Assembly: GCA_017646665.1 (NCBI GenBank)
Contig: JAGCMB010000057.1
Location: 1-64,000, forward strand
From: Bacteroidaceae bacterium
GTDB lineage: Bacteria > Bacteroidota > Bacteroidia > Bacteroidales > Bacteroidaceae
DNA length: 64,000 nucleotides
Direction of reading: 5' to 3'
The notes below the pieces were generated by a model, which searched no databases, was not told the DNA's origin, and was given only the letters and a program-made list of their open reading frames with translations. A program made the position numbers and the translations under genes. Shown here in pieces: positions 37,849 through 47,121 of this stretch. How positions within the stretch are numbered: position 1 is the stretch's first letter; every line of letters begins with the position of its first letter.

Positions 37849-38289
37849 TCAATCGTCTATGTCGTAGATCTTGAGATCCTTGTCAAATTTAAGTTCGAGT
37901 CGGTTTGACAATTTTACTTCGTAGTCGTTGCGGTCTCTCTCAATCATAAGCACTTTTTCGCCCGCAAAGTTTTTGTCGATATACTCCTTTATAGCTTGTG
38001 GAATGATAGCTGCGGGAACTTCACCGAAACGACAGTCAACCTCTTCCCACTCTCCTTTGCCCGAGAACTCCAACTTTGTACCATCGGCAAGTTTAACCTC
38101 GTATGAACTGAAGAATATGCTGCACTCCTCCTTTGCGTATGTGAGCTTCACTCCTGCGAAGTGTGAGTTGATAAACTGTTGTGCCTGCTCTGGCAATTGG
38201 CTCTTGTCAATCAATTTGTCATTGTCTGCCGATGCAACAAATACTCCAACAGAGAAAATAGCAACTAAAAACAATAGAATCTTTTTCAT
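37849..38289 (-). CDS. Secreted PepSY-like (BLIP-fold) protein
   Basis: The 146-residue protein has a signal peptide (1-21, MKKILLFLVAIFSVGVFVASA). The mature part holds two PepSY-like repeats of a helix plus antiparallel strands: LPEQAQQFINSHFAGVKLTYAKEE...SYEVKLADGTKLEFSGKGEWEEVDC, then IPQAIKEYIDKNFAGEKVLMIERDRNDYEVKLSNRLELKFD. The parallel halves (HFAGVKL / NFAGEKV, YEVKL / YEVKL) show the duplication. Such proteins (DUF2874) are common in the Bacteroidetes periplasm, and their role is unknown. It is monocistronic, convergent with frdB. Confidence 0.88.
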   Translation of the reverse strand: MKKILLFLVAIFSVGVFVASADNDKLIDKSQLPEQAQQFINSHFAGVKLTYAKEECSIFFSSYEVKLADGTKLEFSGKGEWEEVDCRFGEVPAAIIPQAIKEYIDKNFAGEKVLMIERDRNDYEVKLSNRLELKFDKDLKIYDIDD

Positions 38290-38410
38290 AATCTTACATT
38301 TTTATAGGTTAGTATATTTTTTTCATTAAACACCACTTTATGGTGCGCTGTTCATTTATTTCTGATGCAAATATTATATTCAATTTTGAAATGAATTTGA
38401 AATTTCAGAA

Positions 38411-38453
38411 AAAAACAAAAAAACTGAAGAGATTTTTTCATTCTCTTCAGTTT
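38411..38453 (-). terminator. Terminator of the PAP2 gene
   Basis: The stem AAACTGAAGAGA / TCTCTTCAGTTT with a 9-base loop is followed on the minus strand by T-rich sequence, 26 bases past the stop codon. Confidence 0.8.
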
Positions 38454-38478
38454 GGTCTTTTTTATTCCATTTTCTCTA

Positions 38479-39435
38479 TTATGCCTGCCTGAACAGTATC
38501 TTATATATATTTTTCGAGATGTAATAGGTTAGTAAGCCACTTATAAAACCGGCTATGGCATCTATAAGGTAGTGTGCTTTTATGTACACGGTGGCGCAGC
38601 ATAGCAATATAAAGAATGGGAAAAACAGAACAAAAAGTTTCTTGTTGCCCTTGTATGCAAGTATCATTATAACCAATGACACGCCTATGTGTGAACTTGG
38701 GAATGCCGCAGTGGGGCGTTCTCCAGCACTTTGTGCCAAATTCACAAGCTCTGTAAAGAGACCTCCTTTACCCTCTTGGGCTATGGATATTTGTGGGTGC
38801 AGGTCGAAATAGTTTCCAATATTCTCATATACTCCACTGCTTGCTGCTGTTTCTCCAATCACCGGGAAATAGAACTGTGGCCCTGCAACAGGCAGGAATA
38901 TATATATAATGTAATGAAGGAAGAACGATGCCATGATTATAAATGTGCATTGTTCGACTCTGTCAGGACGTTTGAAATAGTAGTAGAATGTCACCGTTGC
39001 GGTCATAGGATAATAGAGCCAATATCCCATATTGAATGCTTCGCGCCAGAAATCTCCACTAAGAATCTTCTCGAAAAGCAGGGCTGGCTGGCAACCGAAA
39101 ATGTTGAACTCTGTTGCGGCAAACAGGTGGTCGAGATTTGTAAAAATACGATTGAATTCAAATGTGTCGGGATACCAGTAATTGAGCAGGAACATTTGTG
39201 TCACCATTCTGACAAGTACAAGAAACCTCGATGGGTATTTTGTGTAGATGTAGATAAGGGTGAATGTACCTACGAGTATGAAAAAACGTCCCATAAGCAT
39301 ACTCTGGGGGTCGTTCAATCTGTTGTAGAAAATAATGATCAGCAGTGTTGTGAATAGGTTGTAGAATAGGTTTATTTTCTCTACTGCAACGAATTTTGTT
39401 TCAACCTCTCTGCGCTTGAATAAATCTATAGACAT
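38479..39435 (-). CDS. PAP2-family membrane phosphatase/phosphotransferase
   Basis: The 318-residue protein has about six membrane segments. Phosphatase motifs are seen as GERPTAAFPSSHIGVS (the Arg-Pro and Ser-His elements of motifs 1 and 2) and VYIKAHYLIDAIAG (motif 3 His-x-x-x-Asp). The arrangement resembles the PAP2_3 group, which includes inositol phosphorylceramide synthase-like enzymes of Bacteroidetes and lipid phosphate phosphatases. The substrate is probably a membrane lipid phosphate, but no inositol or sphingolipid genes are adjacent. It is monocistronic, with a possible -7 element at 39510-39517. Confidence 0.87.
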   Translation of the reverse strand: MSIDLFKRREVETKFVAVEKINLFYNLFTTLLIIIFYNRLNDPQSMLMGRFFILVGTFTLIYIYTKYPSRFLVLVRMVTQMFLLNYWYPDTFEFNRIFTNLDHLFAATEFNIFGCQPALLFEKILSGDFWREAFNMGYWLYYPMTATVTFYYYFKRPDRVEQCTFIIMASFFLHYIIYIFLPVAGPQFYFPVIGETAASSGVYENIGNYFDLHPQISIAQEGKGGLFTELVNLAQSAGERPTAAFPSSHIGVSLVIMILAYKGNKKLFVLFFPFFILLCCATVYIKAHYLIDAIAGFISGLLTYYISKNIYKILFRQA

Positions 39436-39509
39436 CTCTCTTTTGTTATTTCATAGGTCTTTTTGTTGAGCAAATGACCACATAAAGTCCAGCTCTGACA
39501 AAGCGGATG

Positions 39510-39517
39510 CAAAGATA
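39510..39517 (-). promoter_or_regulatory. Possible -7 element for the PAP2 gene
   Basis: CAAAGATA reads TATCTTTG on the minus strand, an exact TAnnTTTG match 75 bases upstream of the start. No clear -33 partner is seen. The rest of the 217-base gap to rnr holds nothing else I can identify. Confidence 0.4.
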
Positions 39518-39652
39518 GTCAAAAAAACGTCTTGCGGCAATATTGCTTATTGTTACGTTGTTTAAAATAGTTTAAAGAGAGATACTTTTGATGTTATATA
39601 ATTGCAGTGTGCGGTTTTATTGTTAATTTAGCAACAGTAAAATGTTTTTATT

Positions 39653-41800
39653 ATGTCAAAGAAAGGTTCAAAAGGAAAAGGACGTCTGAATAAGGGTGTA
39701 ATCATTGATATGATGGTTGACTTTTTCAATCGTAACGACAGTCGCATAGTCAGTCCCAAAGAGATATTCAAGGAACTTAGTCTTACATCAACATCGGCGC
39801 GTACACTATGTGTGAATATCCTCGATGATATGGTTTTTGACGGTTACCTCATTGAGCCTGAATTCAGAAAATACCGTTTGGCCGATAATTCATCCATTCT
39901 TGTAGGTACATTCTCGCGTAGCAAGGATGGTTACAATGAATTCTATCCCGAAGATGGTGGTGAGCCGGTGCTCATCAGTGAACGCAATTCGGCACACGCT
40001 CTCACCGACGACATTGTGCGTGTTGCACTCTTTGCAAGGCGCAGAGGTCGTGGCCGTGAGGGTGAGGTGGTTGAGATAATCAAGCGCACCCACGACACTT
40101 TTGTGGGTGAATTGAGCGTAGAAAAACATTATGCTTTTCTTATCACCGAGAATCGTCTTATGCCTAACGATATCTTCATCCCTAAGGATTTGCTGAAAGG
40201 CGGCAAGAATGGTGAGAAGGCTGTTGTCAAGTTGCTTGAGTGGCCGCTTGACAGCAAGAACCCGGTGGGTAAGGTCGTTGACATACTTGGAAAAAGCGGT
40301 GATAATGATACCGAAATGAACGCAATCCTTGCTGAGTATGGTCTACCATATACATACCCGGTGGCCGTAGAACAGGCTGCCGAACAGTTGTCGTCCGATA
40401 TATCTGAAGAGGAGATTGCTTTGCGCAAGGATTTTCGTGGCGTGACAACGATGACTATCGACCCCGACGACGCAAAGGATTTTGACGATGCGCTATCCAT
40501 CCGCAGTGCCGGCGAGGGATTGTGGGAGATTGGTGTACACATTGCCGATGTGTCGCACTATGTTACCGAGGGTAGTGTAATCGATAAAGAAGCGTTCAAG
40601 CGTGCAACGTCAATATACCTTGTCGACCGCACCATACCGATGCTGCCCGAGCGTTTGTGTAACAACCTCTGTTCATTGCGCCCGAATGAGGATAAGCTTG
40701 CTTATTCTGTCATCTTCATAATGAATGAAAAAGCCGAGGTAAAGAAATTTGAAATTGTACGCACTGTGATAAACAGCAACCATCGTTTCTGTTACGACGA
40801 AGTGCAGGAAATTATAGAAAAAGGCGAAGGATTGTATTACGACGAGATAAAAACACTCAATATGCTCGCTCAAAAGATGCGCGAGAAGCGTTTCCAGTCG
40901 GGAGCGATAGATTTCCAGCAGGCGCAAGTACATTTCCGCCTCGACGAGAGCGGCAAGCCTTTGTCGGTCTATTTCAGCGAAAGCAATGAGTCGCATCAGC
41001 TCATAGAGGAGTTTATGCTGCTCGCCAATCGCACTGTAGCCGAGAAGATTGGCCGTAAGCCACACGATGCTCCGTTAAAGACATTTGTCTATCGTATACA
41101 CGACCAGCCGAACCCCGAGAAAATTTCAATGCTCTCGAAATTCGTGAGCAAATTGGGTTATAAGATGAAGAGTGCAAGCGGACGTACAACGTCTGCATCG
41201 GCACTCAACAGCCTTTTAAAGGAGGTTCACGGCAGCAAGGAGCAGAACGTTATTGAGCAGATTTCGCTGCGTACAATGCAAAAGGCAAGGTATTCAACAG
41301 AAAACATCGGACACTATGGCCTTGCGTTCCGCTATTATACACACTTTACATCGCCTATACGCCGTTACCCCGACCTGCTTGTGCATCGTCTGCTACATCG
41401 TTATCTCACGCTTGAAGCACGCACGGTCAGCAAGCCAAAATATGAGGATTTATGCGAACACTGTTCGGCACAGGAGCAGGTTGCGGCAAATGCCGAGCGC
41501 ACAAGCATCAAATATAAACAGGTGGAGTTTATGAGCGAGCACATTGGCGAGGAATTTGATGCTGTTATAAGTGGCGTGACGGAGTGGGGCTTCTATGCAG
41601 AAATCAACGAGAACAAGTGCGAGGGAATGGTGCCTATGCGCACTTTGCAGGACGATTATTATGAGTTCGACGAAGCGAACTACTGTATAATAGGTCGTCG
41701 CCGTCATCGCAAATTTACTATCGGCGACCCGGTGCGCATACGTATTATGCGTGCAAATCTTGACAGGAAACAGCTCGATTTTGAATTGATTGACGAGTGA
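39653..41800 (+). CDS. rnr: Ribonuclease R
   Basis: The 715-residue 3'-5' exoribonuclease degrades structured RNA and takes part in ribosome quality control. It has an N-terminal winged-helix domain (about 1-75), two cold-shock OB folds (about 80-230), and the RNB catalytic domain, whose acidic residues lie in TMTIDPDDAKDFDDALSI (about 268-285). The RNB signature is HFTSPIRRYPDLLVHRLLHRY, given in part as HFTSPIRRYPDL. A C-terminal S1 domain (from GEEFDAVISGVTEWGFYAEI) ends it. Full length. It is 53 bases upstream of the response-regulator gene and may be cotranscribed with it. Confidence 0.95.
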   Translation: MSKKGSKGKGRLNKGVIIDMMVDFFNRNDSRIVSPKEIFKELSLTSTSARTLCVNILDDMVFDGYLIEPEFRKYRLADNSSILVGTFSRSKDGYNEFYPEDGGEPVLISERNSAHALTDDIVRVALFARRRGRGREGEVVEIIKRTHDTFVGELSVEKHYAFLITENRLMPNDIFIPKDLLKGGKNGEKAVVKLLEWPLDSKNPVGKVVDILGKSGDNDTEMNAILAEYGLPYTYPVAVEQAAEQLSSDISEEEIALRKDFRGVTTMTIDPDDAKDFDDALSIRSAGEGLWEIGVHIADVSHYVTEGSVIDKEAFKRATSIYLVDRTIPMLPERLCNNLCSLRPNEDKLAYSVIFIMNEKAEVKKFEIVRTVINSNHRFCYDEVQEIIEKGEGLYYDEIKTLNMLAQKMREKRFQSGAIDFQQAQVHFRLDESGKPLSVYFSESNESHQLIEEFMLLANRTVAEKIGRKPHDAPLKTFVYRIHDQPNPEKISMLSKFVSKLGYKMKSASGRTTSASALNSLLKEVHGSKEQNVIEQISLRTMQKARYSTENIGHYGLAFRYYTHFTSPIRRYPDLLVHRLLHRYLTLEARTVSKPKYEDLCEHCSAQEQVAANAERTSIKYKQVEFMSEHIGEEFDAVISGVTEWGFYAEINENKCEGMVPMRTLQDDYYEFDEANYCIIGRRRHRKFTIGDPVRIRIMRANLDRKQLDFELIDE

Positions 41801-41853
41801 TTTCAATTCCATTTCAAAAACTGTTGCAATATTTGTAAAAAAGACCAAGGAAT

Positions 41854-42537
41854 ATGAAACTGCTCATAATAGAGGACGACAAATCGTTGCGCGAAATAAT
41901 GCACCGTGCTCTCACCGGTGAAGGCTATGTTGTAGAGGTTGCTCCCACATACTTTGAGGCTTGTGATAAGATTGCAGGCTACAGCTACGACTGTATTCTG
42001 CTCGATATAATGTTGCCCGACGGCAATGGGCTTAAGTTACTTGAGCAGATAAAGGCACTTGACAAAGACGATAGGGTGATTATAATTTCGGCGCGCGATT
42101 CCCTTGATGACAAAATTGCAGGGCTTGACTTGGGTGCCGATGACTACTTGCCAAAGCCTTTTTATATGGCCGAGCTCTCGGCACGCATAAAGAGTGTTAT
42201 GCGTCGTGGCGCAGGTTCTGTTAATAAAACAATGAGTGCCGGAAATATAACGCTCGACCTGCAGAGCCGTCTTGTGACTGTTGATGGCAATGCTGTTCCC
42301 TTGCTCAAGAAAGAGTTCGATATATTGCTCTATTTTATGCAGCGTCCCAATCACATCATTGACAAGGCGGTGCTAGCCGAATCGGTGTGGGGCGACCACA
42401 TTGATATGGTCGACAATTTTCAGTTCGTATATGCGCAGATAAAAAACTTGCGTAAAAGACTCGCCGACGCCGGTGCTTCACAAAATATAAAGGCTGTTTA
42501 TGGCTTTGGATATAAATTCACAGACACAGACTTATGA
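41854..42537 (+). CDS. OmpR-family response regulator
   Basis: The 227-residue protein has a receiver domain (1-115) with the acidic pocket EDD at 7-9, the phosphoacceptor Asp51 in ILLDIMLPDGNG, Thr/Ser in IISAR and Lys in LPKPF. A winged-helix DNA-binding domain (about 130-225, LTKKEFDILLYFMQRPNHII-like, VYGFGYKF at the end) follows. Targets are unknown. Its stop overlaps the start of the kinase gene by 4 bases, so the two form one pair. Confidence 0.95.
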   Translation: MKLLIIEDDKSLREIMHRALTGEGYVVEVAPTYFEACDKIAGYSYDCILLDIMLPDGNGLKLLEQIKALDKDDRVIIISARDSLDDKIAGLDLGADDYLPKPFYMAELSARIKSVMRRGAGSVNKTMSAGNITLDLQSRLVTVDGNAVPLLKKEFDILLYFMQRPNHIIDKAVLAESVWGDHIDMVDNFQFVYAQIKNLRKRLADAGASQNIKAVYGFGYKFTDTDL

Positions 42538-43796
42538 AACTCATACACAAGGTAACTCTCCGTCTGGCATTGGTTGTTTTGCCAATATTGCTTCTATGGG
42601 CAACTGTTTTTTATTTTGCTATGGTAAACGAGGTGAACGACGAAACCGACGACAGCCTCGACGATTATGCCGAAATGATAGCACGTCGTGTCGTTACCGG
42701 TGAGGAATTGCCGACGCCTGGTGACGGCAGTAATAATACATACTCCATAGAACTTTTGCCACCAACAGCGCAATATGACGATTCAAAGGTCTATGAGGAC
42801 CGTGATGTCTACCTTTATTGGAAAAAAGAGACTGAGCCTGCCCGTGTGTTGACAAAGATTTTCCACGATGACGATGGTACTGCATACCGGCTCATCGTTT
42901 CGACACCGACATTCGAGCGCGACGATATAATAAGGGCAATACTCATTTATATAGCTATTATCTACACGGTTCTGCTGTGTACCATTCTCGCTGTCACGGT
43001 AGTTGTCTTCAAGTATAGTATGAAACCGTTGTACTCCCTTTTGAGGTGGCTCGACGGCTATCGTCCGGGCAATGGAACGGAGGGTTTCCCCAACGAGGAA
43101 ACTGTTTTTGAATTCAAGAAACTGACAAAGGCTGCCCGTGAAACCATTGAACGTGCCGAAAACCACCTTGAGCGTCAAAAGCAATTTATAGGCAATGCGT
43201 CGCACGAATTGCAGACTCCACTGGCCGTGCTTGGCAACCGCATTGAGTGGATGATGGACAACACCTCGCTCACCGAGGAACAGTTTACCGAACTGTCAAA
43301 AATGCGCCAATCAATTAATCGCCTTGTGCGTCTTAATCGCACTCTGCTATTGTTGTCAAAGATTGACAACGGTCATTTCCTTGACAGGAGCAATGTCGAC
43401 ATTGTATCTGTAATAGAAAACGAGCTCGAGGTCTATAAGGAAATCTTTGCCGAAAAGGAGCTTGTCTGCAAAGTGAATGTACCACAAAACTTTGTTGTGC
43501 AGATGGATGAGATGCTTGCAACCACAATGGTGAGCAATCTCATCAAGAACGCGTTTGTACATTCGCCAGTGGGTGATACAATTGAAATCGCTATTTTGCA
43601 AGGTAGATTGTCTGTTTCAAACAGTGGTGATGAGGCTCTGGATGGAGCAAGGCTTTTTGACCGCTTCTACACAAGCGGTAAGACAGGCTCGACAGGTCTT
43701 GGCTTGGCACTTGTGAAATCCATTTCCGGGTATTATGATTTTGGTCTTGAATATATTTATAGAAACGGCAAGCATAACTTCTATATAAAGTTTTGA
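42534..43796 (+). CDS. Sensor histidine kinase
   Basis: This 420-residue kinase has two membrane segments (about 11-31 and 136-159) enclosing a periplasmic region of about 105 residues, rich in Asp and Glu. A HAMP-like linker follows, then the phosphoacceptor His224 in NASHELQTPLAVL and the ATPase domain with N box SNLIKNAFVHSP and G box GSTGLGLALVKSI. The final domain is slightly short, and a typical DxGxG box is replaced by SNSGDEALD, which is common in some Bacteroidetes kinases. The signal is unknown. It is coupled to the upstream regulator. Confidence 0.94.
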   Translation: MKLIHKVTLRLALVVLPILLLWATVFYFAMVNEVNDETDDSLDDYAEMIARRVVTGEELPTPGDGSNNTYSIELLPPTAQYDDSKVYEDRDVYLYWKKETEPARVLTKIFHDDDGTAYRLIVSTPTFERDDIIRAILIYIAIIYTVLLCTILAVTVVVFKYSMKPLYSLLRWLDGYRPGNGTEGFPNEETVFEFKKLTKAARETIERAENHLERQKQFIGNASHELQTPLAVLGNRIEWMMDNTSLTEEQFTELSKMRQSINRLVRLNRTLLLLSKIDNGHFLDRSNVDIVSVIENELEVYKEIFAEKELVCKVNVPQNFVVQMDEMLATTMVSNLIKNAFVHSPVGDTIEIAILQGRLSVSNSGDEALDGARLFDRFYTSGKTGSTGLGLALVKSISGYYDFGLEYIYRNGKHNFYIKF

Positions 43797-43799
43797 TGA

Positions 43800-43841
43800 T
43801 AGACGTATTGTGGCGAGCAAATGCTCGCCACAATACGTCTA
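43800..43841. terminator. Bidirectional terminator between the kinase gene and nrdG
   Basis: A perfect inverted repeat of about 19-20 bases per arm (AGACGTATTGTGGCGAGCA and its complement) with a tiny AA centre overlaps the nrdG stop codon. Confidence 0.82.
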
Positions 43842-44333
43842 AATATCCATCACCACCGTTTCGCCTTTTTCAAGTGATGCCTGCACATCGATAATCCTTT
43901 GGTTGCTGCTGCCACGGAAACGCAGCTCTTCGTCTTTTAGAGCCTCTATAAAGCGGCCGTCGACAAGCACATCTATCTGTTCAAGCAGAGCCTTTTGTGC
44001 CGGATTCTGCAATAGAATCTCAAAGAGAAAGCCTGTGTAGCACCAGATGTTTTTGTTGCTCTGTTGTTTGATGGCCTTGGCAAGGGTTGTAAAGCCTTCG
44101 GGCTGAAACATCGGGTCGCCACCCGAGAAGGTCACGTCGGCAAATGGGTCGGCCAGTATGACTTTCAAAATCTCCTCAATCTCAACGGCGTGGCCATTCT
44201 CAATGTCCCACGATTGCGGATTGTGGCAGCCAGGGCAATGATGGGGGCATCCCGAAGAATAGACCGAGGTGCGAAACCCCGGTCCATCTACTGTTGTATC
44301 TTCCACTATCTCAAGAATGGAGATTGTTGTCAT
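43839..44333 (-). CDS. nrdG: Anaerobic ribonucleotide reductase activating protein
   Basis: The 164-residue radical-SAM activase generates the glycyl radical on NrdD. The cluster motif CPHHCPGC (Cys29, 33, 36) follows the NrdG-typical DGPGFRTSVYSSG, and TFSGGDPMFQPEG supports SAM binding. Length is normal. It lies 15 bases after nrdD in the same unit and is needed for anaerobic deoxynucleotide synthesis. It is oxygen-sensitive by its chemistry. Confidence 0.96.
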   Translation of the reverse strand: MTTISILEIVEDTTVDGPGFRTSVYSSGCPHHCPGCHNPQSWDIENGHAVEIEEILKVILADPFADVTFSGGDPMFQPEGFTTLAKAIKQQSNKNIWCYTGFLFEILLQNPAQKALLEQIDVLVDGRFIEALKDEELRFRGSSNQRIIDVQASLEKGETVVMDI

Positions 44334-44348
44334 ATCTGTTTGTTTTTA

Positions 44349-46556
44349 TTATTCGTGTATTACGCGGTCGTTAAGTTCAGAGAGCTTAGCCTTGTTCCAA
44401 CGGTCGGTTGTTCCAACAAGGTAACCTGTGATACGCTGTAGCTTGTCAAGGTTCTTGCTGCCGCATTTTGGACACTCCTCGAGGTTCTTTGTCGAGTTCT
44501 CGAATCCACAGTCGAGGCAACGGTTGCGGTTGTGGTTTACAGAGCCGTAACCTATGTTATACTGATCCATCATATCAACAACCTTCATGATAGCCTCCGG
44601 GTTGTGTGTGGCATCGCCGTCTATCTCAACATAGAAGATGTGGCCACCACCTGTGAGTGCGTGATATGGTGCTTCAACTTCGGCCTTGTGGCGTGCGCTG
44701 CACTTGTAGTATACTGGAACGTGGTTACTGTTGGTGTAGTAGTCGCGGTCAGTAATGCCGGCGAGTACTCCGTAACGTTTGCGGTCGCCACGTGTGAAAC
44801 GTCCCGAAAGTCCTTCGGCTGGTGTTGCCAGAATACTGTAGTTGTGCTGGTACTGCTCCGAGAAGCCGTTGGCACGGTCGCGCATATAGGTGATGATGCG
44901 CAAACCAAGCTCCTGTGCCTCCTCGCTTTCGCCGTGGTGCTTTCCAATCAAAGCAACAAGACATTCTGCAAGGCCGATGAAGCCGATACCAAGTGTTCCC
45001 TGGTTGATTACAGGTGCTATTGTTTCGTTTGGCTTTAGGTTTTCGCAACCAACCCAAAGTGCCGACATCAGCAATGGGAACTGTTTTGCAAAAGCAGTCT
45101 TTTGGAACTCCATACGCTCGTGTAGCTGGCGTGCTGTGATGTCGAGCAGGCCGTCGAGCTTTGCAAAGAACAGCGAAATCCTGTCTTCCTTATTTGCGAT
45201 GTCCATACATTCTATTGCAAGGCGCACGATGTTGATGGTTGAGAATGAGAGGTTACCGCGTCCTACCGATGTCTTGGGACCGAAACGATTCTCGAACACG
45301 CGTGTGCGGCAACCCATTGTTGCAACCTCGTGGATGTAGCGTTTTGGGTCTTCGGCCTTCCATTCCTCGCTTTGGTTGAATGTTGCGTCAAGATTCAAGA
45401 AGTTGGGGAAGAAACGACGTGCTGTAACCTTGCAGGCAAGCTGGTAAAGGTCGTAGTTGCGGTCATCGGGCAGATAGCTCACGCCGCGTTTCTTTTTCCA
45501 AATCTGAATTGGGAAGATTGCTGTTTCTCCGTTGCCCACGCCGCGGTATGTGCTGTTGAGCAACTCGCGGATGATACAACGTCCTTCGGCCGATGTATCT
45601 GTTCCGTAGTTGATGGAGCTGAACACAACCTGGTTACCACCGCGAGAGTGGATGGTGTTCATATTGTGTATGAATGCCTCCATTGCCTGGTGCACACGGG
45701 CAACGGTCTTGTTCATTGCATGCTGAAGGATGCGCTCGTCACCGCTCAAGAAATCAAGTGGCTGTGAGATATAGTCATCAACCTCCTTGTTGTATAGGTG
45801 AGAGTAGTTTGCTCCTGTGAGCTCCTCAATGGCTTTCAGCTCCTCAATGAAACTTGTACGTACGTATGGTGCAAGGTAAAAATCGAATGCCGGGATTGCC
45901 TGGCCACCGTGCATTTCGTTCTGTGCTGTTTCCATTGAGATGCAGGCTATGATACTTGCTGTTTCAATGCGCTTTGCCGGACGAGATTCTCCGTGACCGG
46001 CGTTGAAACCGTTCAACAGGATGTTGTCGAGCGGGTGCTGACAACAGGTAAGGCTCTTTGTAGGGTAGTAGTCCTTGTCGTGGATGTGCAAGTAGTTGTT
46101 GTGCACAGCGTCAACAACAGCCTCGCTTAACAAGAAGTCGTCGACGAATGGCTTTGTCGTTTCGCTGGCGAACTTCATCATCATTCCGGCCGGAGTATCG
46201 GCGTTCATGTTGGCGTTCTCGCGAGTGACATCGTTCGACTGGATGTTGATGATTTCCTGGAAAATATCCCTTGTCTTCGCCTTGCGTGCAATGCGGCGTT
46301 GGTTACGGTATGCAATGTACTTTTGAGCAACATCCTTGCGGCTACTCTTCATCAGTTCCAATTCTACCATATCCTGTATGTCCTCCACTGTCATCTGCGC
46401 ATCGCCTTTAAAGGAGATGTGGTCAGTAATCTGGCGGATAAGCGACATATCCTCACCCTTGTCGGTGTGCAACATAGCCTTACGTATGGCTGTGATAATT
46501 TTCTCTTCATTAAAGCCGACGATGCGTCCGTCGCGCTTGACAACAGTTTGAATCAT
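44349..46556 (-). CDS. nrdD: Anaerobic (class III) ribonucleoside triphosphate reductase
   Basis: This 735-residue glycyl-radical enzyme reduces ribonucleoside triphosphates to deoxy forms without oxygen. An N-terminal ATP-cone (VVKRDGRIVGFNEEKIITAI, residues about 4-23 and onward to 95) provides allosteric control. The barrel has the active-site cysteines (CISMETAQNEMHGGQAIPAFD, MGCRTRVFENRFG). The C-terminal zinc site is CLDCGF...CPKCGS, and the glycyl radical is expected at Gly711 in RITGYLVGT. It is followed by nrdG. A possible -7 element is at 46594-46601. Confidence 0.96.
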   Translation of the reverse strand: MIQTVVKRDGRIVGFNEEKIITAIRKAMLHTDKGEDMSLIRQITDHISFKGDAQMTVEDIQDMVELELMKSSRKDVAQKYIAYRNQRRIARKAKTRDIFQEIINIQSNDVTRENANMNADTPAGMMMKFASETTKPFVDDFLLSEAVVDAVHNNYLHIHDKDYYPTKSLTCCQHPLDNILLNGFNAGHGESRPAKRIETASIIACISMETAQNEMHGGQAIPAFDFYLAPYVRTSFIEELKAIEELTGANYSHLYNKEVDDYISQPLDFLSGDERILQHAMNKTVARVHQAMEAFIHNMNTIHSRGGNQVVFSSINYGTDTSAEGRCIIRELLNSTYRGVGNGETAIFPIQIWKKKRGVSYLPDDRNYDLYQLACKVTARRFFPNFLNLDATFNQSEEWKAEDPKRYIHEVATMGCRTRVFENRFGPKTSVGRGNLSFSTINIVRLAIECMDIANKEDRISLFFAKLDGLLDITARQLHERMEFQKTAFAKQFPLLMSALWVGCENLKPNETIAPVINQGTLGIGFIGLAECLVALIGKHHGESEEAQELGLRIITYMRDRANGFSEQYQHNYSILATPAEGLSGRFTRGDRKRYGVLAGITDRDYYTNSNHVPVYYKCSARHKAEVEAPYHALTGGGHIFYVEIDGDATHNPEAIMKVVDMMDQYNIGYGSVNHNRNRCLDCGFENSTKNLEECPKCGSKNLDKLQRITGYLVGTTDRWNKAKLSELNDRVIHE

Positions 46557-46593
46557 ATATGTTAAAGGATTTTTGTTTTCAAATAGAATTGTG

Positions 46594-46601
46594 CAAATAT
46601 A
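46594..46601 (-). promoter_or_regulatory. Possible -7 element for nrdD-nrdG
   Basis: CAAATATA reads TATATTTG on the minus strand, an exact TAnnTTTG match 38 bases upstream of the nrdD start. A -33 TTTG at standard spacing is not seen. Confidence 0.4.
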
Positions 46602-46802
46602 ATTATTTCACGCAAATAACAATGTTAAAATGAAATAGAATTTATCAACAGAATACTTTTTTTATCCTGTTTGAAAAAGTGCTTCTCGGCGTTTGGTTCC
46701 GGGCTGTTTTTGTTAAAAAAAACGGCTATTTTTTGAGTTTATAAAACTTTTTGCTACATTGCAGAAAATATCCCCCGATTGTTAACCTTAAAGCCTTTGA
46801 GT

Positions 46803-46976
46803 ATGACTGTATGGATTGTAATGATTGGAGTTCTTGTCTTGACATTCTTTGCCAAGGCCGGTGTGAAACTTTACCGTAGAAAACGCAATGTCGGGTATCA
46901 TCCCGATATCTCTACAAGGAAACGCTTGAAAAGGTTTGTCAACCGCTTCCGTCACCTCGAGGGTATCGGTGATTGA
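46803..46976 (+). CDS. Small basic single-span membrane peptide
   Basis: The ATG at 46803 gives 57 residues; an in-frame TTG at 46779 would add eight. One hydrophobic span (MTVWIVMIGVLVLTFFAKAG, residues 1-20) is followed by a strongly basic tail (KLYRRKRNVG, TRKRLKRFVNRFRHLEG). The expected topology is a short N-terminus with the positive tail in the cytoplasm. No family is recognised. It sits alone between nrdD and fabK. The coding pattern is plausible, but a gene this short needs support from conservation. Confidence 0.55.
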   Translation: MTVWIVMIGVLVLTFFAKAGVKLYRRKRNVGYHPDISTRKRLKRFVNRFRHLEGIGD

Positions 46977-47087
46977 GATTTCTGCGCTTTGTACGTAGTG
47001 GAATGTATCATATTTCTCCGTTGTGTTTAATTTATCCACACTCTGTTAAACTATGTTAACCGGGTGTCGGGGGTGAGGTAAATGATA

Positions 47088-47095
47088 TACATTTG
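47088..47095 (+). promoter_or_regulatory. Possible -7 element for fabK
   Basis: TACATTTG is an exact TAnnTTTG match 27 bases upstream of the fabK ATG. The sequence 19 bases before it lacks TTTG. Confidence 0.45.
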
Positions 47096-47121
47096 TAGCC
47101 CGTAAAACAAGGAATGTTATT

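Noticed and set aside
46557..47121. Second candidate origin around the small membrane peptide
   Set aside because: Only two DnaA boxes about 390 bases apart, no box clustering and less AT-richness than 25.6-26.2 kb.
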